From Zanthoxylum bungeanum (taxonomy: Eukaryota; Streptophyta; Magnoliopsida; Sapindales; Rutaceae): a stretch of DNA of 64,000 bases. Position 1 is the stretch's first letter. Each line of letters begins with the position of its first letter. A program made the position numbers and the translations under genes. Below are positions 1 through 10,732 of this stretch, piece after piece. The DNA is taken from NCBI GenBank assembly GCA_019454045.1, contig SKCR01033663.1, positions 124,001 through 188,000 on the forward strand, given 5' to 3'. The notes beneath the pieces are model-generated. The model made no database searches and was not told the origin of the DNA. It saw only the letters and a program-made list of their open reading frames with translations.

Positions 1-1918
1 TCAATTTGATGGTATGTCCAAACGGAGAAACCAAATTTTGTTAGACATGATAAGGTTAATCATGAGTCGCTCTGAGCTACCATTTTCCTTCAAAGGGATA
101 AGCATTTAACAGTGCAATACTTATTTTGAATAAGGTTCCATGAAAATCTGTTTGACAGATTTCATATTAGATATGAACAGGAAAGAAACTGGGCTTTCTC
201 ACTCCTGATGAATTGGGAATGCTAGGCATACGTTTGGATGATACCAAACTAGAACCCAAATTGGATAAGTGCCTAATGTAATTGGTTATCCTAAGGAAAC
301 CAAAGTATAATACTTATACAACTCACTAGAGAACAATGTAATTGTTGCTCACCATGCGGTTTTCCTAAGAGGAATACCGATATGCAGTGGTAAGTGGGAG
401 GATAGTAAAACTCGATGAAAAATCGGAGTTATACTATTCAAGGCACCAAGTCCTTAGTGGAACACAAACAGTTCATCAAGGATGAAGCTATACCAATAAT
501 CTTTGAATACACAAGAACAACGTAGGTCGGAGAGAGTCAGAAAACAATATGGGGTATGATTTTCTGATCTCACCTCATAAAGATGTCAATCTTATTGAGG
601 AATACGAATTGACTACATATGAGGAAGTGATACAAGGTATCGACTCCATATTATGGCAAAGTGCCATGAGTCCAAAATGGATTCCATGTATAACAACTAT
701 GTTTGGACACTAGTTATTGTACCGCAAGGCATTGTGCCTATTGGTACTATATAAGTCTTCAAGGAAGACATACATGGATGGCAGCATACCAACATACTAA
801 GCTAGGCTTGTAGTCGAAAGATATCATTATCAACATTGTGTTGATTACAACGAAATCTTTTACCTGTTGCCACGTTAAATCCATTTGGATAATGCTTGTT
901 GATACTGCATATTTCATTTATGAAATATGGCAAATGAAAATCAAAAATGCTTTCCTTAAAAGGAAACCTTTTGGAGGATGTTTACAATATCCTGACGGTT
1001 TTGTCGTACCAAAACTAGCAAACAAGGTTTGCAGGTTATTCGATCCATGTCTGGATTGAAGCAAGCATCAGGTTCTTGGAAATATCGTTTTGATGTAATC
1101 ATAATGGTTTATGATTTAATTCAAAACAAAATGATTCTTGTGTATATAAGGAGGTTAGTGGGAGCGCACTGACAGTAAATGTCCTATAGATAATGATAAT
1201 ATATCATTTCTTGGAAATGATATTCCCATATTACAATCGGTGAAAGCTTGGCTTTCATTAAAAATTCTCCGTAGAATTCTTGGGAGTAACAACCTTTATT
1301 CTAGGAATAAAGATCTACTGAGTTAGATCTAAAGGTTATTAACACTCTGCGAGAACTCGTACATTGAAAAATGTACGCGACCTGGTGTCTCATATGCTTT
1401 GAGCATATGGATTCACAAACAGGTCAATCCAAGTGATAGTCACTGAATTGAAATTAAGAACATCCGTTAGTATCTTAGAGAACTAATGATGATGTCTTAA
1501 ACTATGGAGAATGAGAACTTGAAGTGACTGGGATCACTGCTGCAAGTTTCCTAACCGATAAACACAACGGTACTATACATTTTAAGTAACGAAACAGTAA
1601 GCTGGAAATCTTCCAAGCAAGATACTGTTACCGAATAAACAACAAATGCGGGTTATTACTGCGGCTGAGGCAGTAATAGAAGCCATCTGGGTCATTAACA
1701 AATCTAATTAGATTATATATAGTTCTGTTAGCAGCTGAGCTAGGCTACAGCGCAGACTAAAGAATTAATGGTCTCATCGACGATCCAGATATATACTTCG
1801 ACTATTCATCTGATTCGTTCGGATTATACATCGTGGCGATGTGATGATCGAATAAATTGCATCAGACGATAATCATACAAATCCGCTGACGAAAGCCTTT
1901 CCTCAGCAGTTTGAGCGA
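1..1918 (+). pseudogene. Copia pol remnant (integrase end, RT, RNase H)
   Basis: Dead polyprotein. The first ~110 bases translate in pieces to the end of a Copia integrase (RNQILLDMIR..SRSELPFSF, then a GYPKET motif near 290). The RT region at ~640-1110 shows ARLVVERYHYQHCVDY near 800-850 and a degraded AFL / PDGFVVP block near 950-1010. RNase H ends with NPLTKAFPQQFER near 1885-1918. Stops and frameshifts are frequent and no frame exceeds 73 codons. The RT carries a 4-nt deletion at 977-994, relative to element E, that is also present in C and F. No functional product is expected. Confidence 0.8.
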
Positions 1919-1966
1919 ACCGTACATAGTTCGGGTGTAAGACACTCGAGTGACTGGCTATAGGCC

Positions 1967-1976
1967 AAGTGGGAGA
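1967..1976 (+). other. Polypurine tract of A
   Basis: AAGTGGGAGA directly precedes the LTR start TGTTGGA. This purine run is the plus-strand primer site typical of Copia elements, and the same run precedes the 3' LTRs of E, F and G. Confidence 0.85.
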
Positions 1977-1977
1977 T

Positions 1978-3971
1978 TGTTGGAAAATTATGACCCATAG
2001 CGTCACTATTTGTACAGATCATGGTGTTGTTGTACAAATTAACTATGTGACAAGGAGATTGCACTCTTATCATTTGTGATTAGATCACCTAGATGTATAA
2101 ATGATAGGAGGTCCTTATGATTAGTTCCTAGATTGAGATGATATGAGACAGTATCAGTCCACGAAGGATTAATCATTAAATATCCCCAGTCGTAGTATTA
2201 TCGAGACTGGACATCGATAATGCGGAATAGACTAGTATTACACTTGTGCGTGTTATGTGAGATCATAACGGCATAGTTTTCATATATTTGGGTATAGGAT
2301 ACTCATGCAAGTGTAATAGGAGGTTGTGTTTTACCGATGGTACGGAAAATAGCTTCGCTCTGGATAGACCCCTCAGAAATCCATTGGTGGTATGACTATG
2401 TGTCTATGGAAGTCCGAAATCAGGGTAGGTGTATTTGGTCTTAACCTGAGACTTGCACCGCTAATGCTTGCGACAATCGGTATGCTTTAGTTTTGGTCAT
2501 CCAGGGCTTTAACCGGTTCTGTGTACGCCTCTACTGGGTATATTGAGAATCGTAGTGTATTGGGTGTGATGTCAAGACGGAAGTATCACTCCAGTCATAG
2601 TGGAGATGATGTCACGTAGGATACGGTACTAGTGCTCTTAAGTACTGCAGTCATCGGGATGTTATGACTAAGTCATGTATATCCGATTATAGAGACTAGT
2701 TACCAGACATCCGACATGTGCTTCGTACGGGGCAGACACAGTTCCAGCCCCAGGCCTAGCACGTGACATCCGCTACTGGATTGCAATACACAATACTACG
2801 TATACTACGCCTGACATAGATTATATATTCCAGTAAGAATATTTCTGGAGAATTGGGTAGGCACGGTGCTTTGCTAGAAGCCAACCATGTCTTGTAAATT
2901 GGTAAGCACGTGGTACGAGGTACGCACGTATTCGGATAATCCGATGACCGTATTTACTGCCAACATATCCAGGGATCTCTTGGGTCGCTTCCCAAAGATT
3001 CACCGATGACAGTTGATTTAAATTAGAATTAATTTTGGATTAATTAAGAGAGAGAATTAATCTGGGATTAATTAAGATGGAGAAAATTAATCTGGGATTA
3101 ATTGAGGTATTATTTAATCTGGGATTAAATGTGTTCGGAAAAGAGAGAACGCGATTAATTTGGAATTAATCGGTAAAATAAATTTAATAGTTAAATTTGA
3201 TTTTTCTATTTAATTTATTCGTATGGGCTAAAGTTAATATATCAGATATATTAATATGAATTGAATTTCGTTACGAAATTAAAGTCGGACTTTAATACGA
3301 ACGAACGAATTAATTTAGAGTTAATTCGTAAACGACATTCGTAATATATTTGCGAGGCATCGTTATTTAATTAAATTAGATTTGATTATTTAGCGACGAG
3401 AATTCGTTTAATAGGATTAAACGGATCCGAGCCGCGACAAATGTTCGTAGAGACATTTTGAATTTTGAATTCAAAATTGTGGGGCCCACTTTACACATGT
3501 CACACATGTGAAGTGGTGGTTGGAAAGTGGTTGGCATTTATGCCAAAACCACTTACTTTCCAACCACTTGGTTTAGGTGAAACCAAGACTCCAACTATAT
3601 GGTTTTGGGTAAAAGGGTAAAACCATTTAACAAAACCAAAAAGCCTTCTCTCTCTCTACACACTTTTGTAACACAACACTTGGAACACAAAACTAAACCC
3701 TAGAACCTCCAAATGGGCGTGACCTATCCTCCCCCTCTCTTTGATTTTGTTGCAAGATCAAATTAGCTAGAACTTGGAGAAATCAACTAAGGTGATAGGG
3801 AAACTACTTCAAGAGTTGGAATCATCACTCAAAGCTTGGATCTTGGAGATCTCTTCTCAAAATTTTAAAGCTCAAATCCGTTCATTATAAGTATATTCCG
3901 CAACTTATTTTGAATTTATGAACACCTTTACATGCTTATTAGATCCTTGGCATGTTCTAGGAACACTAACA
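1978..3971 (+). repeat. 3' LTR of A
   Basis: LTR of about 2.0 kb, beginning TGTTGGA after the PPT and ending GGAACACTAACA. It is homologous over most of its length to the LTRs of C, E and F, including a block near 2400-2530 and the AT-rich palindromic repeats near 3005-3190. The ORFs inside it are not element genes. No second LTR is in the window, so its age cannot be estimated. Confidence 0.85.
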
Positions 3972-5470
3972 CGACTCCCCCGACTCAACACTCTCTTCTG
4001 TAGCTTTCGATAGAGCGGGTTGTGTCCCCCTGCTCAACATCCTCATATGCCTCCTATAGTTCTGCTTCTAGAATTTCATCGTGCACCCTATCTGTTGCCA
4101 ATTGTGCTGGTGCAGGGTCTGGAATTTTTTTGATACTGAAATTGGAAGACATTTTGGGCTTTTCAATATCTTCAATTTTTTGGTCTTTAAGACACTCTAC
4201 ATCCTGTCTTCTGATAACCATCTTTTCCTTTGAATCCCATAATATGTATCCAAATTATTCATCTACATAGTATAGGAATATACATGGAGTAGTCCTTGCA
4301 TCGAGCTTCTACTTGAGCTCCTTGGGTACATATGCAACAACTAAATAGCTGAATACTCTAAGGTTAGAGTATGAGGGATTCTTACCAGGCCACACTTTCT
4401 CCAGAATCTCAATATTTAACGGTACAGATGGTGATCTGTTGACTAGGTAGCAGGCGATACAAACAACTTCTCCCTAGAATGGCTTTGGCAGCTTAGCCAT
4501 ACCGATCATGCTTTTAACTTTCTCTATAATGGTGAGGTTTATTCTTTCAGCTACACCATTATTTTATGGGGTACGTGGAACTGTTCTCTTATATAAAATT
4601 CCATGTCTTCTGCAGTAGGCATCAAACTCCCTAGAATTATACGTGCCTCCATTGTCTATTCGGAGGCACTTTAGTTTCTTCCCTATTTCATGCTCTACCA
4701 TGGCGTGGAACAGCTTGAACTGGTCTAGGATCTGATCTTTCATCTTGAGGAAATACACCCATATTTTTCGAGAAGCATCATCAATGAAAGTCAAAAAATA
4801 CTTGTTACTGTCCAGTGAATCAACCTCAAAAGGACCACACATATCAGAGTGCACTAGACTGAGCAATTCTGGTATTCTCTTTGAAGAGAAATTAAACAAG
4901 ACTCAAAGTCGCTTACCAAACAAATAATGGTTGCAATGACCTAATGCAACATCCTTGGTAGGCTCCTTCTTGGTTAGGGTAGACAACCCTTTGTCACTCA
5001 TATCACCGAGTCTCTGATTACACAGATTTTGAGAAGTCATTTTTTCAGCTACATTGAGGTTGTCTGCATAAATCTTCAAATGAGTCTTGTATATTATGCC
5101 GCAACCATGTCCTCGGGTGACAACCATGACATATTTTTTCATTCTCCATGTGCCATTTTTTAAGTGACTATCATAGCCGTGTTTGTCAAGGGCTATCTCC
5201 AAGAGTACATTCAGCCGAAGTTCTGAAACATGCAGGATATCCTTCAAAGTTAATGTACACCCAACATTTATCCGCAATTGAATATCAACAATTCCTATTA
5301 TCCCATAGGAACTGAAATTTCTCATCTTAACTAAACCAAAGTCATATTCTTTATATGTTGTGAAGAAATATCTGTGAGGAGTGACGTGGTATGATGCTGC
5401 AGTATCCACCACCCACTCAACATCTTGGGTTGCAGTGTGAAGACATGTCTCTTTTTATATGGAACATATG
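3972..5470 (-). pseudogene. Copia protease-integrase (element B)
   Basis: Translated right to left. The protease starts with WVVDTAASYHVTP (5412 and just upstream), with D-T-A as the aspartic protease triad. The pre-integrase segment runs to about 4906. The integrase core at 4564-4899 contains LVHSDMCGP, FIDDASRK..WVYFLK and LRIDNGGTY, which supply the first two catalytic aspartates. An in-frame TGA at 4903-4905 separates the protease and integrase parts, which otherwise share a frame. The integrase third acidic residue and tail are in the broken stretch below 4564. The acidic linker that precedes RT is recognisable down to ~3980, where element A cuts it. Confidence 0.85.
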
Positions 5471-6252
5471 GCTACATCTCCTTGGATAACTACTAGTGTC
5501 TCTCATTTTTTATTCTTCAGCTGGTAATTTCTTTGGCCCTGTTCTCGTTGCAGTTTTTGACAATTCTTCTTTAAGTGGCCTTTCATGCCACAAGGGTAGC
5601 ACTTATAGGGAGGCATCTTTCTATCTGAGGATTTACCTTTGGTTGTGCTTCTGCCTCTCCCTCTTTCTCTTCATTGATGTCTTCCTCGAGTCTCCATGAT
5701 GAAAGCTTCTGTCTGTTCTGAGCCAACGTCTTTTCTTCTGGACTCTTCATTCGACATGACATCTTTTATCATATGCATGGTAAGTTTGCCTCTTGGAGTC
5801 GAATTGCTGAGAGTAACCATCAATGTCTCCCAGCTATCAGAAAGAGAACTTAGTTTTCAGAGGGCTTGTACTTCATCTCCCAATTGCATGTCTACTGCAA
5901 ACAACTGATTCACCAAGCTCTGGAACTTATTGATGTGTTCTAGAACGGAATTTCTACTCCGTAACATCAAATTCACCAAATGCCTCATTAACATGGCTTT
6001 ATTCCGAGCTGTCTTGGTCTGGTACATACCTTCCAGTTTTATCCACATTTCGTAAGAATCTGTATCTTGTGCTACGTTCCATTGCCTAATCTGACCGAGA
6101 GTTCTGTTGTTGAGTTTATTCTAATCATTCTCTTTGATAAAATATGGTCTCACTCCCTTCACCTCGATCATATCAAAAACATCTTTGCAATATAAATAAT
6201 CTATCATTTGAGGCCTCCAGAGGGAGTAATTAGTTGATGTCAGCTTGATCAT
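5471..6252 (-). pseudogene. Copia gag (element B)
   Basis: Capsid/nucleocapsid protein of Copia. The frame starts at an ATG at 6252 (MIKLTSTNYSLWRPQM, the usual gag opening) and continues with LYCKD, LGQIRQW, YEMWIKLEGMYQTKT, and LMRHLVNL..EHINKFQSLVNQL near 5857-6048. A CCHC zinc knuckle is intact at 5560-5601 (CYPCGMKGHLKKNC). In-frame stops occur between the blocks, for example just before 5857 and in the EKND/NK segment near 6120, so the gene is broken. It lies directly upstream of the protease in the same transcript direction. Confidence 0.82.
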
Positions 6253-7006
6253 TACACCAGAAGAGGAATCTTAAATTTCCATTTTAAGTCTAAAGTTTAA
6301 AATGAAAATAAGACAAAATCGGGGTTGATTTTTATAAATTGGAGGTCATCGTTACGTCCGAAACAGTCGAAAATGGTGGATTTGACTCTTCGCTAGTCCA
6401 AATCTGAGTTAGGGGTTGATTTGTAAATTTATAAGACTTATGAGGTTAAAATATAAATTTCAGAGACTTCAGGAGGCTCAATAAAATTTACCAGGTATAT
6501 TAACATTCCTGTCACGTGGCAGATGGCGTTGCTACTGACTGGACCAAAATTTCTAACATGGCAGATGATTGTATCGAAAAATCCGATGAGACTGCTGACG
6601 TGGCAGATGATTGGACCAGACACGCTGATGTGACAGCTGACTGGATCAGAAATATTGACGTCTATGTGTTAGTTGACTCTTCCAGAATTACTGACGTGAC
6701 TTTGATGTTTTTGATGACCATATCAGAATTGATGACGTGGCGATGACATGGTTGATACCTGTACCGAAATTACTGATGTGGCTGACATGTGTGTCGTCTT
6801 TAACCTCTAGAACGTGTTATGGCACGTGTGGCGCATGTGTCGTCCATATTGCTCCGTTTGATCAACGAAAAATACCATCATGCTCGTGTTGACGTGAACA
6901 AGCTGTTGGTATGCTCAAAATTGATTTTTGAGAACTTTTCTAAAATCCAAATTTTCGGCATCGAGTTTCGTTCTTCACCTCCGAGATCCCCAATGTATAA
7001 CCAAAG
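6253..7006 (-). other. 5' leader of B
   Basis: Untranslated leader between primer site and gag. Apart from the tandem repeats at 6505-6800 I see no coding potential. Confidence 0.6.
6505..6800. repeat. Degenerate tandem repeats in leader of B
   Basis: About six diverged copies of a ~40-nt unit containing TGACGTGGCAGATGA..GACC.GAAAT, between gag and the primer site. The ACGT core recurs (6596, 6658, 6694, 6735 and others). The open frames here come from the repeat and are not genes. Confidence 0.6.
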
Positions 7007-7018
7007 CTACTGATACCA
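7007..7018 (-). other. Primer binding site of B
   Basis: On the minus strand TGGTATCAGTAGC starts five bases after the LTR end. It is close to TGGTATCAGAGC, the usual plant Copia site complementary to initiator tRNA-Met. Confidence 0.75.
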
Positions 7019-7023
7019 CTTTT

Positions 7024-7431
7024 TGTGATTCTCTGACCACTGAAGAGTGTTTATGAGGAAAAAGTTTCTCTCTATTACTACTTGAATAGTATTTACAAAG
7101 ATTACAAACTTGGATACAAAAAACCTCACACTTCACTCTCTAAGCTCTCTCACTTTGAGCTTAACCTCTAAGCTCTCTAACTTTGAGCTTCTTGTTGGGG
7201 ATGCTTGAACTCTCAAATGAGAGCTCAATATATAGGCAATGACTTGCCTTCTAACTCAAAACAATTAGTGGAATGGTTGCCATAATTATCCACTAATTGA
7301 GTGGTTATGGGTGGTTACACCAAAACCATTAATTCACTAATGGTGGTTGTACCAAATGTTAATTATGCACGTGGTATACATATCACAATGCATGATTAAC
7401 AATGTGCATGTCTAAAAAAAATGTCTCAACA
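7024..7431 (-). repeat. 5' LTR of B
   Basis: Minus-strand LTR of ~408 bp, starting TGTTGAGACATT at 7431 and ending GAATCACA at 7024. A TATA-like TATATATT lies near 7228-7236, followed by short duplicated blocks (AAGCTC.AACTTTGAGCTT). The outer boundary at 7431 is inferred from the TG..CA ends, as the second LTR is not in the window. Confidence 0.65.
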
Positions 7432-7685
7432 TGTAGGTAGTAGTGGAGTCACTAAGGTGTGAGCGAGATAGTTAACTGCTCAATGTGTAAATTTATTAGT
7501 TGTGTCCTACAAAATTAATGAAAAGTCGGTTTTTATAAAATAGTTGATTTAATTCTTTTAAAATGAAGTGTAATCTATCATTTTTTTTAATGAAAATCAA
7601 ATTTTATCATCACAGAATCAATGTTATAATTACGTCATTGAATGCATGCGGGAATGGGACTATGCTAAGATTTAAGGTCAATAAG
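7432..7685. other. Short AT-rich spacer
   Basis: Unique-looking AT-rich DNA between elements B and D. No frame, motif or repeat that I recognise. It is the left flank of the D insertion site. Confidence 0.5.
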
Positions 7686-7690
7686 CCTAG
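7686..7690. repeat. Target site duplication of D (left)
   Basis: CCTAG, matched exactly by CCTAG at 40123-40127. Confidence 0.9.
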
Positions 7691-8278
7691 TATAGGCACT
7701 GCATTTTCTCATATAAGTCCCGATGATGAGTCTCGCATGGAGACACTACCTCTTTAAGTTGTGGAAGTCGTGGAAACGGACGTCGGAAGGGAAGAGTTAG
7801 AAATTGACACCTTGTTGGATTTAATTCGTTTGCTTAGCTTCGGGTTTGCTCGTTAGATCTTTGTTTTAAACTTATCAATGGCCCAAACCCCCGCAAGTCA
7901 CACACCAAGCCCACACATCACCAAACTACACACCAAGCCCACCAAAATGGACCAAACTCACGCCCAAGAAGACCAAAGCCACGCCCAAAGCATTCCAAAA
8001 TAACAAAATCACACATTAAACACATGCTAAAATCAAGACAAATCACCTTCCCAAATTAAAAGATTCAAATCAAATCTCATCAAACACTTTCCTAATTCAA
8101 TTAAATCATATCCCTAATCAAAAGAGAAGAAATCAAATCAAATTAAATGAAATCAAATCAAATTAAATCACATCCCTAATTAAATAGATTTTTCCTTATA
8201 GCACACTAATTAGAAGATATCCCCATAATTACACAAAATCCTTTCCCTATTCGCATAAGGATAACTCCAACATTTGCC

Positions 8279-8286
8279 TATAAAAA
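8279..8286 (+). promoter_or_regulatory. TATA box of D 5' LTR
   Basis: TATAAAAA in the context GCCTATAAAAAGAAGCC, followed by CAACTCTTCAAAACCCTAGC, a reasonable start of R. It falls inside the ~178-bp segment missing from the 3' LTR. Confidence 0.7.
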
Positions 8287-9475
8287 GAAGCCAAAACCAA
8301 CTCTTCAAAACCCTAGCACATTCACGCATAACATGCAGAAATTCTCTCTGCAATTGCCGCAAAAACAGCCTTCAATCCAACCCTCACATTCACACCATCC
8401 AGCAGCCTCCTCCTTCACCGAAACTGCTCAATAACAGCCCCTGAAAACTGCATAGCCATCACCAAAAATCACCACTGAAACAGCCCTTGAAACCACCGAA
8501 ACTGCACCCTGAAAATTAGCCTTCAATTACCGCAAACAGCAGCCCAAATCACCTTTAAATTACACCTTTAAATAGTCCAAAAATAGCAGCAAAAACAGCA
8601 GAAACAGCAGCCCAAAACAGATGAAACAGCAGCCCGAAACAGTGAGGCAATGAAGGAAAACAACGAACCAGTGAACTAGAGGAGTTGCGGAGCATTAACC
8701 CTTCCGACGGTCGCATAACGCACTTTCAAGAGACGACTTAAGAGGTTAGACCTGAGGGCACCCTTTTTTATTTATTCCCGTTCTTTTGTTATTATTTCTT
8801 CGCATGTGTATTGTGGATTCATGAATGTTGTGGCCATGGGATGAATGAAATATGTGTTATCTCTTGTGGTATATCGAATGGAAACCCAGACATAAATTCC
8901 GTAGCCGAATCCGAATGGATGGTAATGCGGTCTGTACTTGGGAAACAACTCCACGTACCACTTGAGAGACACACATATTTCGTTTCATCCAATATTATGT
9001 TTATTCTTGATTTAATCGTTTAGTATGCTATTTTCCTTTATGCATGATTTAGTTGTTTAGTATCTTCTTTTTTATGCATGATTTAGGTGTTTATGTGATT
9101 AGAGGTATCATTTTTGTGATTCTGTTCGAACGCGTTATCAAACACTATATGAACGTATACATTCTACCTCATCCCGTTCGAACGTGTTATCAAATGCTAC
9201 TCGAACACGTGCATTCTGTTTATCGTTGGAACGCGTTATAAAATCGCTACTCGAATACGTTTTCGAACGCTACACGAACGCGCACGCACTGGACAGATTC
9301 CTTCATCATGTTTTGCATGTTTGTTTCCTTAGTTATTTCTTTCCCCATCATATGCTTAGTTAGCTCGTTTTAATGTTTATGCTTTTACCGTCATTGTTTA
9401 TTTACCTTTATGTATTTTTTTATTTAGTATGTTCATGAAATTGTATGCTTATCGTTATTTCAACTTACTTTTATG

Positions 9476-9545
9476 CATGCAAACTTAGATATAGGTAGTA
9501 TGCAAACTTAGATATAGGTAGTATGCAAACTTAGATGTAGGTTGT
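9476..9545 (+). repeat. 23-bp tandem repeat, 3 copies (D 5' LTR)
   Basis: Three copies of a unit around GCAAACTTAGATATAGGTAG. The other LTR has five copies at 39757-39870, so copy number changed after insertion or between the two LTRs. Confidence 0.9.
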
Positions 9546-9798
9546 TGTTGCGTAGACTTGGTTAGATTATTGCACAAATCAATTCATTACAAGTGTCATA
9601 AGTAAGGGACCATTCTGAATCCAACGGTTTGAGGTCTTCCATTGCGAGGGGTGGGCGTGGCCTTAAATCATTTTTCCCAGTTCACACTGGGTGGCGACTC
9701 CATTTTATTTCTCCGGTTTAGTTCCCCCGTGGGCTAACCGTACTCCCAACCGGGCCGTGAGCTTGGAACAGCGTCGTCAAATTCTGTGTCCTACAGTC

Positions 9799-9816
9799 TG
9801 GCGACTCCACTGGGGA
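9799..9816 (+). other. Primer binding site of D
   Basis: TGGCGACTCCACTGGGGA, three bases after the LTR end. The complement ends in CCA like a tRNA 3' end; I match it to plant tRNA-Arg, the primer known for Tat/Ogre-type elements. The tRNA identity is from memory. Confidence 0.8.
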
Positions 9817-10732
9817 TAGAGAATCGGCCCCGAAAGAATGTCTTGTAATGTTTGTGATTTGCGCTTTAGTTAACTTTGTCTACCGTGGGTTGAAAGGTTT
9901 TAATCAAAGGCATTATTAAAGCTAGGTAATGGTTTGGTATCTTCCTTCATTCACTACCTTTCTATAAGGAAAAGCTGTGAAGGCACCTAGATAATCATTT
10001 ACCCGTAGCTCACTATGACGGACTAATTTAGAGGACTTGTTGTTTATTCCTGTCACCAAGGCGATAAGAGCCTAAGAGGCTTGGGTATTTAAGAGAGTTC
10101 GCTCCACCCTCCCTCTGGGGAATCTACAATGGGAAATCCATTTGATAGTCAGTCACACACTATAACTCGTTGGCACATACCTTACGGTATAAAAAAGGTG
10201 CGCTCACTTGGTCGCTCGAACCCTTGAGTGGGGAGTCCTAGTTGTGGGCAATCATTCGTCAGTGGGAGCCTTTATCTACACCCCCGTAAACTCACATGTG
10301 AACCGTAGTTGTATAATAAATAGAAATTATCTCTTTATGCTTGCGTTTAGGACCGTCGTCATTTGGATTCAGTTGGACTTTTTGTCATGAGGTATGGGCT
10401 TGTTGGGCCATTTAAACTGGGATGAGTCCGTGCTTTATGGAAATTGGGCCAAAAGCTTCTAAAATGCTGATGGGCTACTTTATGTTTAGGCCTCTTTATC
10501 ATTTGGAGTTGTTTAGCCATGTTATCGCAAAGGTGTAAACCTGTTGGGCCTTTTCAACTGGGACAAGTTTGTACTGCGCAATAGTATGATTGAATGCTTT
10601 AAAATGATAATGGGCCGACTTACACATTCCATGCATCGCACGCATACATGCTGACTCAGGGTTTTAAAAGACATCATAGATATCTGTTGGGTTAGGGAAG
10701 ATGGAAGACTCATCAAAAAGCCGTTAGCGAAC
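9817..10732 (+). other. Leader of D
   Basis: About 0.9 kb between primer site and gag. No long frame is present, so the extra ORF found before gag in Ogre-type relatives is absent. Confidence 0.6.

Larger units (their letters stand above)
1..3971 (+). mobile_element. Ty1/Copia retrotransposon A, 3' part
   Basis: The 3' end of a Copia element whose 5' end lies left of the window. Order on the + strand is integrase end, reverse transcriptase, RNase H, polypurine tract, 3' LTR, which is the Copia order. The LTR closes with CTAACA at 3971, and the next five bases, CGACT (3972-3976), would be its target duplication; the partner copy is outside the window. Beyond 3971 the sequence changes at once to an inverted Copia element (B), so A appears to have inserted into B. 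A belongs to the same long-LTR family as C, E and F, sharing long LTR blocks and the same primer and PPT type. Confidence 0.88.
3972..7431 (-). mobile_element. Ty1/Copia retrotransposon B, 5' part
   Basis: Minus-strand Copia element. Read right to left: short 5' LTR (7431-7024), tRNA-Met primer site, leader with degenerate tandem repeats, gag, protease, integrase core. The sequence stops at 3972 in the linker before RT, exactly where the LTR of A ends, so the rest of B should lie left of A, outside the window. B differs from the long-LTR Copia family here: its LTR is only ~408 bp and its gag and integrase are better preserved. Confidence 0.85.
7691..9795 (+). repeat. 5' LTR of D
   Basis: Starts TATAGGCACT (the usual TG start mutated to TA) and ends GTGTCCTACA. 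It matches the right LTR (28019-28044 plus 38160-40122) closely: in a 230-bp stretch from ~8765 I count about five differences by eye. It keeps a TATA box that the right LTR has lost, and carries two internal tandem repeat arrays (9126-9290 and 9476-9545). Confidence 0.92.

Noticed and set aside
5496..5908. Plus-strand frames over element B
   Set aside because: Shadows of the minus-strand gag, whose zinc knuckle and capsid motifs are clear.
9476..9545. CRISPR-like array
   Set aside because: Direct tandem repeats without spacers in a plant LTR.
9799..9816. tRNA-like sequence
   Set aside because: It is only the 18-nt complement of a tRNA 3' end, i.e. a primer binding site. No tRNA gene was recognised in the window.
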